From Epiperipatus broadwayi (Eukaryota > Onychophora > Udeonychophora > Euonychophora > Peripatidae): a stretch of 64,000 nucleotides of DNA. Where the stretch lies: positions 248,001-312,000 of the forward strand of contig JAQFVV010000448.1 of the NCBI GenBank assembly GCA_028023455.1, in the 5' to 3' direction. Made by a program: the position numbers and the translations under genes. This document shows, piece by piece, positions 37,920 through 50,385 of this stretch. The notes beneath the pieces are model-generated. The model was not told the DNA's origin. It saw only the letters and a program-made list of their open reading frames with translations, and made no database searches. Positions within the stretch are counted from its first letter, which is position 1; every line of letters begins with the position of its first letter.

Positions 37920-38235
37920 CAATGTGACCTAGACCGATGCATATTCATTACATCTCCCTTTTTAGACCCCATTACACCACGGAATTTGAACTCGGGAGTT
38001 CTTGCAGTCAGCTCTCTTCAGGGATGGACTTATTCAATTCTTAACCAAATATGCCTATATATAAGCATAGATATAGGAAAATACTGATGATGATCAATTA
38101 TTTAAAAGAACAATACATAATGATGATGATGATGATCAACATCTAGTGATATAAATTCATAATGATGATGATGATCAAACAGAGATCAGATTGATTTAAA
38201 CAACTTAATATGTTTATTAACAACATATATAATAA
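37920..38235 (+). repeat. LTR-like fragment, copy 2, with GAT microsatellite
   Basis: It shares ordered blocks with 23966-24290, including the GAACTC block, CAGGGATGGACTT, and TTTATTAACAA near the end. Two GATGATGAT runs (about 38119-38134 and 38161-38176) are embedded. Whether it is an LTR, a SINE or another repeat cannot be decided. Confidence 0.35.
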
Positions 38236-38353
38236 TTATTTACAAACAAAATAGTAAAATAAATAAATATTCGGTTATCAAGAATGGTTTTCTATCATTT
38301 GGATGGCCACACAACAGAAACAAAATAATTTGAAGTACATTATATACAAAAAT

Positions 38354-41300
38354 ATATTATCATCATCATCATTATCAACCATTATCAATCCACTGCAGGA
38401 TGAAGGTCTCTCCAAGTTTAATCCATCTTCTCCGATCTTTAGCTTCTCTTCTCCACATCACCCCTACACATTTTCTTATTTCATCCATCCATCTTACATG
38501 TGGTCTCCTTCTGGGTCTTTTACAATCTCTTGGAATCCAGTTTAAAATTTCAATTGTCCATCTATTATCATCTCTTCTAGCAATATGTCCAGCCCAACTC
38601 CACTTCAATCTTTTAATTTTTTCAATGAGGTCAGTAACACCTGTTTGTTCTCTTACCCATACATTGCGTTTTCGATCTCTTCTTGTTACTCCCAACATAC
38701 ATCTCTCCATACTTCTTTGAGTGGTCTGAAGTCTCTGTATTGATCTTCTATTAAGTGTCCAAGTCTCAGATCCATAAGTAAGAACTGGTAAAACACATTT
38801 GTTAAAAACCTTTCTTTTCAAACACATAGGCATATTTCCTTTTAATATCAAGTTATTTCTACCAAAAGCACTCCAACCAAGTTTAATTCTATGATTAATT
38901 TCCTCTATTATGTTTCCATCTGTATTAATAATCTGACCAAGGTATTTGTAACTCTTAACTTCTTCTAATTCATCATAATCAATCTTTATTTTCATATTTT
39001 GAGCAAAGCGATTAAACATTACTTTAGTCTTTTTAACATTTATCTTTAGTCCTACTTTCCTACTTTCATCTGATAACTCCTGCAACATTTCCTGCAGCTC
39101 GGAAGCATTATTTGCAAAAACAACTACATCATCTGCAAAATCTAAATGACTTAAATAATCTCCATTTACTTTCACTCCTTTAGTTTCCCATTTTAATCCA
39201 CAAAATACTTCTTGCAGCACTGCTGTAAAAAGTTTTGGAGATATGGAGTCACCTTGTCTTACACCTTTCTCAATGTTGACTTTCCCAGTATCATTATGTA
39301 ATCTAATTGTTGCTGTTGCATTTTTATAAATATTCTTTAAAATATGACAATATCCTGGATCTATACCTTGATGATCCAATGCTTTAATCACTGAAGAAAT
39401 GTTTATAGAATCAAATGCCTTTTCATAATCTACAAATCCAAAACATAATGACAACTCATATTCATTTGTCCTTTCTATAACTTCTCTCAATACTTGAATA
39501 TGATCTACTGTACTAAAACCACTTTTAAATCCAGCTTGTTCTCTTGGTTGGTGAAAATCCAAGGTTCTCTGTAGACGAGTTGTAATTATCTTGGTAAAAA
39601 TTTTATATAAAACTGATAAAAGGCTGATAGGTCTGTAATTTCTAATATCTTCTTTATCACCTTTTTTAAATATTAATATTATTACTGCATTCTTCCAATC
39701 ATCCGGTACATCTTTATCATTTAGACATTTGGTATATAAATTTGCTAATATTTTTTCTGTTTCTTCACCTGCTTCTTTTAATATATCAATTATAATTCCA
39801 TCATTACCTGGAACCTTTCCTTTTTTCATACATTTAATTGCATTTCTCACTTCTTCATTTAAAATTCTGGGCAATTCGGAAGATGTAATAGATATAGGAG
39901 GTACTTGTTCTTTATTACTATATAATTCTTGATAAAAATCTTCTACCAATTTCATAATGTCATCCCTCTTTTTAGTAATAATTCCATATTTTTTCCTTAT
40001 TGCAGATATAAATTTCCTACCAATACCAAAATGTTGTTTTACATTCTTAAGACTTTTATTTTCTTCTACAGCTTTTCTTGCTAGTTCACAGTTATATTTT
40101 CTTATATCATTTTCAACTCTTTTCCGCACCATTTTACAAAATTCGAGATATTCAATTCTTTTTAATGCATCATTCTTGCATATCTTCATATTCCTTCTTT
40201 TCTTCATAAGTTCTCTAGTCTCAGTAGAAATTTTATTAGTCAATTGCTGCTTTTTTCTACCAGCTATCTTTGTTGCAGTTTTTAAAAGTGTATCAGTTAT
40301 TTTCATATTAATTTCATTCAAATCTGAATCATGTTCAAAATCTACTAATACTTGAAACCGATTTGTAAGTTCTAATTTAAATTCATTAGAATGTTTCTGA
40401 AGATTAGGAATATCAACTGTAAATATAGTTTTCCTTAATAATTTTTGTCTCTCTAGTTTTACATTAACATGTATCTTACCCCTTACTAATCGATGATCAC
40501 TTCCTGTATTAAATTTATTAAGACCATTACAATCTTGAAATATGTATTTCCTGTTAGTCAAAATATAATCCAATTCTGCTGTACCTTCATTTGGATGCTT
40601 CCATGTCCATTTCCTTCTAACATTTTTCTCAAAAAAAGAATTCATAATATAAAGTTTTTCCTTCTCTGCAAACTCCACAAGTCTATGTCCTCTCTCATTT
40701 CTATTACCATAACCAAAATTACCTACAACACTTTCATCTTTCATTTGTTTACCAATTCTAGCATTAAAATCTCCCATAACAATTTTAAAATGTTGTTTAC
40801 TCTGATCAAAAGCCTTTTGTACATCCATATAAAAATCTTCTACTACTTCATCACTGTGAGAACTTGTTGGGGCATAAACCTGAATTATCTGCATTTGATA
40901 TCTGCTATTAAGTTGTATAACTAATCTTGCCACTCTGTCTGATACACCATCAATCTCCACAATATTGTTCTTCCACTTTTTATTTATAATGAATCCTACT
41001 CCACTTGTATTTCCAATATGTGTGCCTTTATAATAGAGAGATATGTCCACTTTTTAAATCAATTGTCTCTTCACCTTTTCTTCTAACTTCACAAAGTCCA
41101 ATAATGTCCCATTTAATATAAGAGAGTTCTTCTTCTAATTCTTGCAATCTTCCTTCACTTGAAAGTGATCTGCAGTTGTAAGTACCTAAATAAAAAGTCG
41201 TCATCAAATGGCAGCCTGGGTCCGCCTCCAGGATATTCTTAGCACCCTCCGCCTTCGGCCACCAACCGCTGCCTTGGTTGGTGACTTTACAGCCTCCTGG

Positions 41301-41634
41301 GATTAAGGGCCATGCTTTATTTTTGTCTGTCATAATTGTATAATTGGGAAAAATCTTTATCATTTACACAAACATTCATTCTGCCTTATCAGGCACTGAG
41401 AAGAAAGACCATGGTGTTTCTTGATCTTAAACTCAGAGGTAAAAAGCCAATAAACTCACCACGCTGGCTAATGCGTGTTGGTGAGCAGCCCATCCATGTT
41501 CGTATACTATAAGAATAAACAAATAGTAATAACAGCTGCAACGACAAGAACGTATGGAGTAGACATTAGGAATTTGCCCTGCTCGGTTCCTTTAAGGCCT
41601 CCAAGAGGAATCAAAGGGTCTCCTTTCAGTTAAT
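38354..41634 (-). mobile_element. Nearly intact RTE-type LINE, copy E
   Basis: Full element on the minus strand: leader about 41634-41364, coding region 41363-38375, and a very short 3' region ending in a GAT/ATC repeat (38354-38373). One long polyprotein of endonuclease plus reverse transcriptase, almost no 3' UTR and a short simple-repeat tail are the hallmarks of the RTE clade. Only one frameshift separates it from a continuous frame, so it is the youngest of the six copies. A certain target duplication was not found; the flanks are both AT-rich. Confidence 0.92.
38375..41363 (-). pseudogene. RTE endonuclease/reverse transcriptase, single frameshift
   Basis: An N-terminal 111-residue piece (41363-41028) contains TYNCRSLSSEG and IIGLCEVRR of the endonuclease. 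A one-base shift near 41040 moves the frame into an 891-residue piece (41050-38375). In that piece GDFNAR (residues 93-98) and SDHR (184-187) complete the APE endonuclease. GNDGIIID is near 415-422. FVDYEKAFDSI (539-549), GVRQGDSISPKLF (596-608) and FADD (638-641) are RT blocks A-C, and YKYLGQI follows at 701. The C-terminus has the family-typical RxxLxWAGHIARR region. Catalytic residues are all present. It would nick DNA and copy its own RNA at the target. The frameshift could be real or a sequencing error; if the latter, this is a potentially active gene. Confidence 0.92.
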
Positions 41635-42316
41635 TCATTAAATATATACATAAAACAAAACAAAAAAGAAAAGCAAAATAAGAGGTCACTAATTCTAAAA
41701 TTACCCCATTAATGTAATTATTAGAATGATATTTTTAGGTTAGGGTAAATATATTTATAACTATTTTTTTTATTAAAAAAAATATATAGCCCCATTCCCA
41801 TTTATATATGTGTGTAAGTCATAGTGAAAGTTAATGATAGATACAAAAAAGACCTTTTACTCAGTGGGTTAATTGCACTCAGAAATAAAACAAAATTACA
41901 AGTAAATATTAAAATTTATTAGTAAACAAAATAGTCTCGTTTGTCCTAAAGTTTGTCTTCAATGTTAAATATATAAAAACCTTACTTGAGAGGTTGCCTT
42001 CATGGATCAATGTTGAATTTCCAGAGGAATCTGTAAATTTACTTTTATTAAAAAAAAAAAACATATTAATTGTAGATGATTCCTTTTTTAAAATACCTCA
42101 ACATATGATATTTATCCATCAACTGCTTCCACTTTTAAATTGCAGATGATCGAATTTGAAAAATGAATCTTGAATACACAATACAAAAAAAAATTACAAT
42201 ACATAAACTTTCAAATAAAAATGACAAACACAAAAAAAAATAATCACGTGAATCAAAATAAAATATATTTATCCTGAGGAAACAAGCATTCAGTCCACTG
42301 TTAAAAGTTTATCTCC
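41635..42316. other. AT-rich non-coding stretch
   Basis: Nothing recognised. Confidence 0.5.
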
Positions 42317-42445
42317 AAAAATCATTTCTTGTCTTGCATTGGTGGTCGAGAAGTCAGCGTGACTGCCTTGCACTTGCAGGCAGTTGCCTGGGTTGTGGGT
42401 TTGCATCCCGGCTGATGCTATGACACTTTAAAAAAATCATTTCTT
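42317..42445 (+). mobile_element. Short tRNA-derived SINE, copy 1
   Basis: Target duplications AAAAATCATTTCTT flank it perfectly (42317-42330 and 42432-42445). Inside, 42336-42418 has a tRNA outline: acceptor GCATTGG pairs with CTGATGC with two wobbles, an A-box region GGTGGTCGAGAAGTCAGC, and a B-box-like GGGTTTGCATCCC. A few bases (TATGACAC) and a short A run follow. Unlike most SINEs it has almost no tRNA-unrelated body. It shares this structure and the word CTGATGCTATGACAC with the copy at 53377-53484. Confidence 0.8.
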
Positions 42446-45400
42446 CTAAACGTATATAAATCCACGGATCGATGGATACCAGCTTTTCATAAATAGACAT
42501 CTTGATGGAAACTTTTATAATTTCATAATGACCTTGAAGCTAGCTTTAAAATGTCCTACAGTACTGGTTTTTTTACCCCGAATACATTGTAAAGATTCCT
42601 TTATTATAAATAAAGTTTTATTTATGACATGGCTTCAATATGTATATATATATATTAAACTAGCTTGAAGAAACAGTTAATTTTTAGTAGTTTCAGATTT
42701 CTTTTCATCACTTATATAATAATGAATTCCAGTTTGCAGAATAAATTAAGTCATTAGTTCATTCCTGCTAATTATAATTTGAAGTTTAACTTTCCAGTTT
42801 CCTTCTATCCAAAATAAAGATTTTATATTATCTTGAAACTACAGATATTAAAATTTTACTGTTCTTGAATGCTGAATATTTATTTATTTTTTAAAACAAA
42901 AAAATAACAGACTTTTTATTTCTGTTTTTACCATTCTGCTGTTAAATAAAAAGTGAAGACCGCCCGTGTTGCTTTCCTCACATCCAATAAAACCTATTGT
43001 TACAACTTAATAAAAGAGAACAAATTCTAAAACATTATTATTATTATTTTTATTTAATCTTCATTATTCCAAACTCGATCATTTAGCAATAATTTAGACC
43101 TCATATAAATTTTGACCTTTGTCATGTCCGTTTTATAAGTCAATTAGTATTTTAGTTAATGGAATTAAATGAATAAAAGGAAAACAATTAACTTCTACAA
43201 ATAGACAAACATATTAGTTTATATGTATTTTTATATACATGTATACACTACATGTGTATAATGAATTTGTTTGGTTTCTCACAATAGACAAAAAAAAAGA
43301 ATTAATTTCTTAAACGTATCAGTCTATATGTATATACTATATGTATATAAGTAGGCATGTAGAATAAATTATTTGCCTACCACTTGGTCTGAATTCAAGC
43401 ATTGTGAAAGAAATTGGGACAGGTGTGAAGGTTAGTTGTAAGCCATCTCTTACAATACATTTACAAAATCTCTTTTCTATAACTTCATCTCAGTAAATTT
43501 GTAGAATTATAAAGTAATACATTCACAAAATCCAACTAATCAAAAGAATTAATCTATTTTTTTTTACTGATTTTTTATTTTAACATAAAATTAGATTATT
43601 GTAAATAAAAAAAAGCATCATTTTTGTAATCTTAATGCTAACAAAATGGACTAAAATTGAACTATTTAATTTTTAAAAAAATAATATGATTTTCTTATTA
43701 CACATTCATTAAGAATGGTCTTAAAATAGCTGTCATAAGCAATTAATAAATTGATTACAATTTAAACCTGGAAAATCTTATTCCAAATAATTTTAAGCAA
43801 TTCAACCAAAGTATTCACCTGTTAAATCTAATATTACTGTATAATATGAAAAATTAGTTATCTTTCTAGAGAATTGCCTTTAGCTTACAACCCTTTTCTC
43901 ATCTGGTTAAAGGTAATAGCCAAATTGTTGTAACAGTAATTTCTCAGCCTTATAAATAACAAAGCAAAAAATGATTGGATTTTAAAGCACGAATAAATCA
44001 TGATGTGATTATTATCATGAAGTGAGGATTGCAGGAGTTTTATGATATGAGAATTTGCAATTATTCCTAGTCAGTGGAAGAATGTTATAAACTCAAAAAC
44101 AATTTTTTGGGGGAGTAATTGATGGAATTTTTATGTTATACAATAATTTGAAAGTTTGACTTGAGGGAAATGTATTTGTTGGATTGTTTTAAACTATTTG
44201 AAGGAGCAATTTATTTATATTAATTTTTGTTGGTGGTATGCATATTTGTTTTTAATTTCAATATTAATTTTCAATGAATTTCTTTCTACGGTGTTGTTTT
44301 GACTTGTTTATAAAGTATTTATTATGATAGAATAAAATTTAAGATTTAAAGACTATCAGAAATTATTTATACTTTAAAATTTAATCAGTCTGTAGTTTAG
44401 TATTTATAAAGTGGAGAAGCTATTATATGATTAAGACATGTAGAAGAATGTTATCATTCAGAAACAATTATTCCATGAAATGATTGACTGAATTTTTATA
44501 ATAGAGAGAAATTTAGTAGTTTGATTTAATAAGTAATTTCATTGGCTGGATTGATAATTATATTGTAATGAATACAATATTGCCTATAGTTTATGTGCAG
44601 TGTATGTGACTCTATGTGTGTACCTACTTATGATCACTATTTATATTATTTTCTTAACTCTTTACTATCTAGGAGATATTATAATATTATCTTGGCATAC
44701 TATTTGTATTGAAATAAAGATTAAATACTAATATAAAACATTAGTAGAATGGAACAGTGGTCACAATAGTGAGGATGATCAAGCCTCATGTTGTATAGGC
44801 ATTTGTAATGAAATAAGAATTAACAATGAATTAAATAAAATATTTAGTTATGATCATGATGATAATTATGCTGAAGTCCATGTTTGCACATAGGATATAA
44901 ATAAAATAGTAATAATATAATCTTTATATATGTATGGATTTAAAAGATGATTCTTGGCAAGACTGCAATATTATCATTATATGATTACGTTTGGGTGTTA
45001 TCCTTGTAAATCCAAAGATGATAAAAAAATCGAAACACATATTATTTTGTTTCAAGCTAGTAGTTAGCTCCTGGGCTGAATAAAAGAATCTGCTAATAAT
45101 GTAAACAATAATATAAAATAAATAAATACTTAATCTAATATTTCAATACATTTATTATAAAAATAATGATCGATCATTTAATTAATTAATGATAATAAAA
45201 ACTGATTCAATGACAGGTATATAAAATAAATATACTAATATAGTATAATATACAATTTAGCTGATTCTCACGTCAAGTTGCAAACATGAAATAGAAATGA
45301 TATGTGAAAACAATAAATATAGCAATGTTATTTAAATGTATTTTCAATTGGTTTACATATTTAATTGCCAATGCTGATCTCATTATACATATATATTATA

Positions 45401-46549
45401 TAATATTAAAATATATCCTACTTAATTATTAAATTAACTTTCAAATCTTAGACGTAAATCAATCTTTTAACACTATTAAGTTTTTCTGCTGACATTTTTG
45501 AATAAAGGAAAATATGATTTCGATTATTATTCAAATGTTTTAGATTGGTATGTTTTTAATATAAATATAATTCTGGTTATAAACATATTAGTGAATACCT
45601 TCTAAGGAAACTGATTTTAGTTCATATCTTTACGTTTACCGAGTTCCACTTTAAATGTAAGATAATTAATAATTCTTTCAAAAGCATAAATAAAACTGTG
45701 TATAAATAAAAAAATTAAAAAAACTTTAATTGTAAAATAAAATCTGTTTCAACTTTTTTTCCTGAAAACCTAGACTAATAATTTCCTTACAGATTGTGAC
45801 TTTTGATGAATATCATATAATAATTGTGAATTTTGATGAACGGACAAACTAATACTTTATCTTTTCAAATTAATTCAGAGCCCTTTCTTAGAATTTTTAG
45901 AATCTTTATTTACTGATTTAACAAGTAATTTATTCAGTTACTTTCCTCTCGCATAAATTACGAAATAAAAGACTGGTTTTTCCTTCTTTTAAAGTAATTT
46001 CAATACACGTGAAGCACTCTTTAAATTATAATCTTCTGAATTTATTTATATAATTTTATGTGATATTTCCTTAATTCTGAAATTAATCTTTGATCAAAAT
46101 CTTTAAATAATATGCATAAATATATGCGTGACTATATTGTTTTATTTTTAGTCAACAATAATTTCTTTCATTTGTGTGTTTATACATATGTAGATCAGCT
46201 TCATAGATAGATAATCGTCTAACTATTGGCTCAGCTAATATATAGACAATAGTCGAATAGCTTTCAACTCACATAAAATGACTATATAGTTTGATCTGTG
46301 ATAACGTTGATGATTGATCAAAATTTTTTAGCAATAAGTAGGAAATTGGTAATCAACATAAACGTATTGTTAACATTCATTTTTGGGTGACTACAAATTT
46401 CCTGAAGACTTGCTAACAATAGAATTGTTCCTTACATGATAAACTTATAAATTCATAAACTGCACAAGAATTAAAGAATATTTCTTTTTTTAGTTAATAA
46501 AAATAAGATAACACTATTAATATAATCTTTTTTCTACCTTATATATATA
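42446..46549. other. AT-rich non-coding stretch
   Basis: No gene or clear element on either strand. Partly repetitive TATATGTAT words occur at 43218-43350. Confidence 0.5.
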
Positions 46550-46550
46550 A

Positions 46551-47855
46551 CATGTCTCTAGTACTACTTGATTCTCTAAAATCACATTGGAATCTTTGGT
46601 AACCATTCATTTATGACTGGAAGCAACTTACTCAACAAAATTCTTAAAAATACTTTTGCTGCAATAAATAATATAAATATTCCATACGGCACTCTTATCT
46701 ATTCCCTTTGTTTTTAAAAACTGAAACAATAAAAGTATTCTTAAGATTGGGTGGCACAATTTCCAAGATCCATATATTTTTTAAAAATTCCAATACTTTT
46801 GCAACTAGGATATGAACATATTTTAAAACTTCTCCAGGTATTTCATTAGAATTTAAAGGCTTTCCATTTTTAAAATTAAAATAAAGTTTTTTGTTGACTT
46901 TATTATGTTGGATATCTTTGTCTAAATCTAAATGAATAGATAAAGTGGCTATATCATTAAAAGTCATCATCTCAATTCTTGTATATTCAAAAGATGACCA
47001 AAATATTCCTTCCACATGTTCAAAATATCACTGTCATCACCTAACAGTGTCATTGCTGAATAGGACTGTGATACAATTTCTTAGGTCCATATGTTGCTTT
47101 TAATGCATCAAAAAAAAAAAGAAGATCTAGACTGACTTTATCTTCTTTGCAGTTTTAATATACCAATAATTTTTAAGCTTTCCTGACAGTAACTGAATTT
47201 CTTTTTTCAGATCTCTACATTTACTATGAAGTTCCACATTTAATCTATTATTTTGCCAATCAAAAAATGCTGCAAGTTTTCTTTTAATCTCATATTATTA
47301 ATAATATCATTATCAGAAAATTAGTCATGATTCTTATTTTTAGTGAACCCAAAAAAGTCCAAATTAGCAATTTTAATGTTTAATAGTTGTTGAAATTGGC
47401 ACATACAATAAACTCTTCTAAAGAACAAACATCAACTTTCTTGTGAATGTGATTGGAATATCTATTTTTTAATGCAACTATTACTTTAATTTTAAAGCAT
47501 AATAATTTATGATCTGTGCAACAATCTATTCTTCAAGGTGCTCACATAATGCGAATTTCTTTTGTATTCTGATTCTTAACTATAACCTAATTTATTAAAT
47601 GCAATTGTTTTGCGTGTAGATGCATTCATGTTTCTTTATAGAAATTTTTTATATAAATAAAGAGTTAGTTTTAGTCAATCCATGTAATGTGCAAAAATTC
47701 AATAATAATAAAACATTTGAATTTACAGCACAAATACTATAATTTTCAATAACTTTTGGCCAAAGTCTACTATTTGTACCAACACATGCATTAAAATCTC
47801 CAATGAATAAAATTTTGAACTTTAATTATAATGCTGGAGTAATGCTATCCAACAA
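46551..47855 (-). pseudogene. LINE-B endonuclease and RT N-terminal part (inverted half)
   Basis: Minus-strand codons give GDFNACVGTN (about 47800-47770), the endonuclease Asp-Asn motif, then NSNVLLLLNFC and a TDHKLL-like motif (around 47520-47505). The piece 47015-46695 reads PLNSNEIPGEVLKY and PPNLKNTFIVSVFKNKGNR, the approach to RT block A, and continues in a shifted frame to INEWLPKI and CDFRESSSTRDM near 46551. Stops and shifts are frequent. The N-terminal endonuclease start is missing at about 47855, i.e. the copy was 5' truncated. Confidence 0.75.
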
Positions 47856-48078
47856 AAAATAAAAACTTTTATTCTTTGGATTCTCTGAATCTAAGACAAA
47901 AGAAAATGCCAAAAACAAGGGGCTAATTTGCTTTCATTGATATGGTCAAGACATTTGATTCAGTTAATAGGACAGGTATATTTCATTGTTTGAAATTGAA
48001 TGTTTACCAATATATTCATGTCTCATAGTTTTCTAATGGAAGTATTATTACTATATCTGAGGTATTTGAAATGAAAAT

Positions 48079-48560
48079 TAGTATTTTGTTTTGTTTTTTA
48101 TCAAGAAATTTTATTGTCAGCTCAAAGAATTACATTATTGCAATAACAGAGTTATGTTGTTAACAGACACTATAATAAAGGTTACATAACCCAATACCAA
48201 TGGTTTGGGCATAAAAAAATCAACTGTTCAATCACAAATTGTCCATTGCTACAAGGCTCCATGTAGCACTGTAGATGTATGTTGGAGCTAATTTTTCATC
48301 TGTATTTCTGATGGCCTGAAGTTTTGCAAGAAGTAATTTCTTATGGTCAGCCAAGGTATGGCCATAAATGAGTGTACACCTAATTGACCAATAGGCAAAC
48401 AACAGAAAAGTTATGATTCTTATGGATGGAGAGATCCCATTGGATATGCTAGAAATCAGTCCGGTGAGGAGAGGCACTCTTGGTTTGTATAGGGATGCAA
48501 TAAAGTCTCAGACCCATTGGAGTGATGTAAACTGGTGTTAAGCATGTATATTTGTTCCAA
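48079..48560 (-). pseudogene. Probable processed retrocopy of a small protein gene
   Basis: On the minus strand an 81-codon open frame (48477-48232) ends TGA and is followed by about 120 bp of 3' UTR-like sequence, an AATAAA signal (about 48108-48113) and an A-rich tail (48079-48098). This is the layout of a reverse-transcribed mRNA inserted into the LINE. The peptide has a hydrophobic segment (IRIITFLLFAYWSI) and then a Lys-rich part (YGHTLADHKKLLLAK). Short size with one membrane segment would suit a small mitochondrial inner-membrane subunit such as ATP synthase e or COX6C, but the match is weak and I name no gene. The frame appears to extend upstream but is broken by a stop near 48520. 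Confidence 0.4.
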
Positions 48561-49714
48561 TATTATTTTCAATTTTTATGACAATAATCTTTGGAATTGT
48601 TTGCAGGTGGCTTAAATAATGAGGATTAAAATATAATGCAAGTTTGATGATGGAATTTCTAATTTGAATCAATTAAAATTACAAACAAACTTCTTGGATT
48701 CTGCATTTACAATATGCAGGTAGCATGTTATTTTTGATAATTCAAAGATAGTTTACAGAATGTAGTTAATGTTTTGAATGTAACTTATAAATATTTTGGT
48801 TTCAGCTAATGACACACAAAAAATCCACAGTAACTTTTAATTTGGATGGTTATCAACTTGAAAATATAAATGAGTTTAAATAACATGATAGTTATATAAG
48901 TAAAAATGTTGACTTAAATAATGATATACTACAAAGAGTCCAATAGGCTGCTGTATGCTTTTAATAATATAAAAATTAGATTATAACATGAAAATAGCTA
49001 TTGCAATTATATATAGAGTTGTTAATCATCTAATTTATTACATGAAAGTAAGATTTGGATACTGTTGTATTTTGCAAAGATATTTGTATGTCTGCTCACT
49101 CCAGAAAAACTAGAAAATATTAGAGAAAAATATCTAGATCACGAACTGATAAGCGGTAAATTTAATTAAAGAATTTATGTTAATTGCAATCAATTACTGA
49201 TTGTATTGTATTAATTAAAAAACTGTACACTACCTTATCAAGATAGTTTAGATGAATCTGAACAAGGATTAAGATAACAAAAAATGTAAAATTAATTAAA
49301 ACAGATTTCAGGTTAAAATCAAAATTAGAAATAACAATAAGAAATTAAAACAATAGGAGAGAAAAAAGTATATAAAGTCACTATCTCTATTATTATTGAG
49401 TCAAGGCTGCAATTTTCTAGATCATTCATCAGTTCAAATTATTATTATTCAGTTCAGACAAAATGCAGAGTAAACAACAAAGTGCTTGGTTCATTTTATT
49501 TTTCAAAAAGATGTGACAATAGCTTCAGTAATGTGCAGTACTCTCAGTGAAAATGTGCTCACAGGAAACAGTGGAACAGGCCCAAAGAGTTTGGGAAACT
49601 GGAGCCAGAAGAAACCATCTGGATACCAGCTAAATGAGAAGAGTTGATTTTCCAGCAGATTTCAAATGAAGTTATCAAGAGGATGGTTGCAGAGATGGAA
49701 GCTGAAAGGAACTT

Positions 49715-49945
49715 AAAGTGACAGTTGCAGTGCTATACAATGAAACCAGATGTATTTGTGTGCAGCTGAACTGGACTTGGGTCAAGGTGTTTAGAAAACT
49801 GAGGCCCATGGGAACCATTGTTGAAGCAGCCAGTCTGAAAGTAAATTGTGGGAATTGAACCTCAGTGAATTGTTGAGATATTGTTGTTACAGACTATTTG
49901 CTATTCAAATTACCCTTATATTGTTGAGTTTTTCACTGGTTTCCC
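49715..49945 (+). repeat. Direct repeat, first copy
   Basis: Left copy of the pair described for 49165-50465; the best-conserved block is the first 110 bases. Preceded by AGGAACTTAAA. Confidence 0.75.
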
Positions 49946-50154
49946 AGTCATAGTTGGGGACACAGTTTATTGGTGCAGTCACATTTTGAACCTGTGAATA
50001 GCAAATACATTTTGCATTACAACAAGCTTAGCTACAGTTGAGAGAAACTGGATTAAAATGGAAATTCCAGTTAGTAAAATGCTAATAATGGTAGTGAATG
50101 GTTAAAATATTCACTGCAAGTCTACATGATGTAAGAATGTGAAAGTTAGGAGAT

Positions 50155-50385
50155 TAAAGTGATAGTCACAGTGCTATACAATGAAGCCAAATGTGTTTGT
50201 GTGCAGCTGAACTGGACCAGGGTCAAGGTGTTTAGAAAACCAAGGCCTATGTGAACCATTATTGAAGCAGCCAGAATTAAAGTGTGTCGAGGGACATGAA
50301 CCATAGGAAATTATAGATATTTGCATTTCTAGTGTAGCAGATTGTTAGCTATTTCTGATTATATATTATTTTGTTTGTTGATATT
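50155..50385 (+). repeat. Direct repeat, second copy
   Basis: Right copy of the pair, preceded by GGAGATTAAA. It differs from the first copy by scattered substitutions and small indels, so the duplication is not recent. Confidence 0.75.

Noticed and set aside
38303-40924. Plus-strand frames across the RTE copy E
   Set aside because: They are antisense shadows of the RTE coding region.
42336-42418. Functional tRNA gene
   Set aside because: The anticodon and T arms do not pair well, and exact target duplications with an A-rich tail show it is a SINE.
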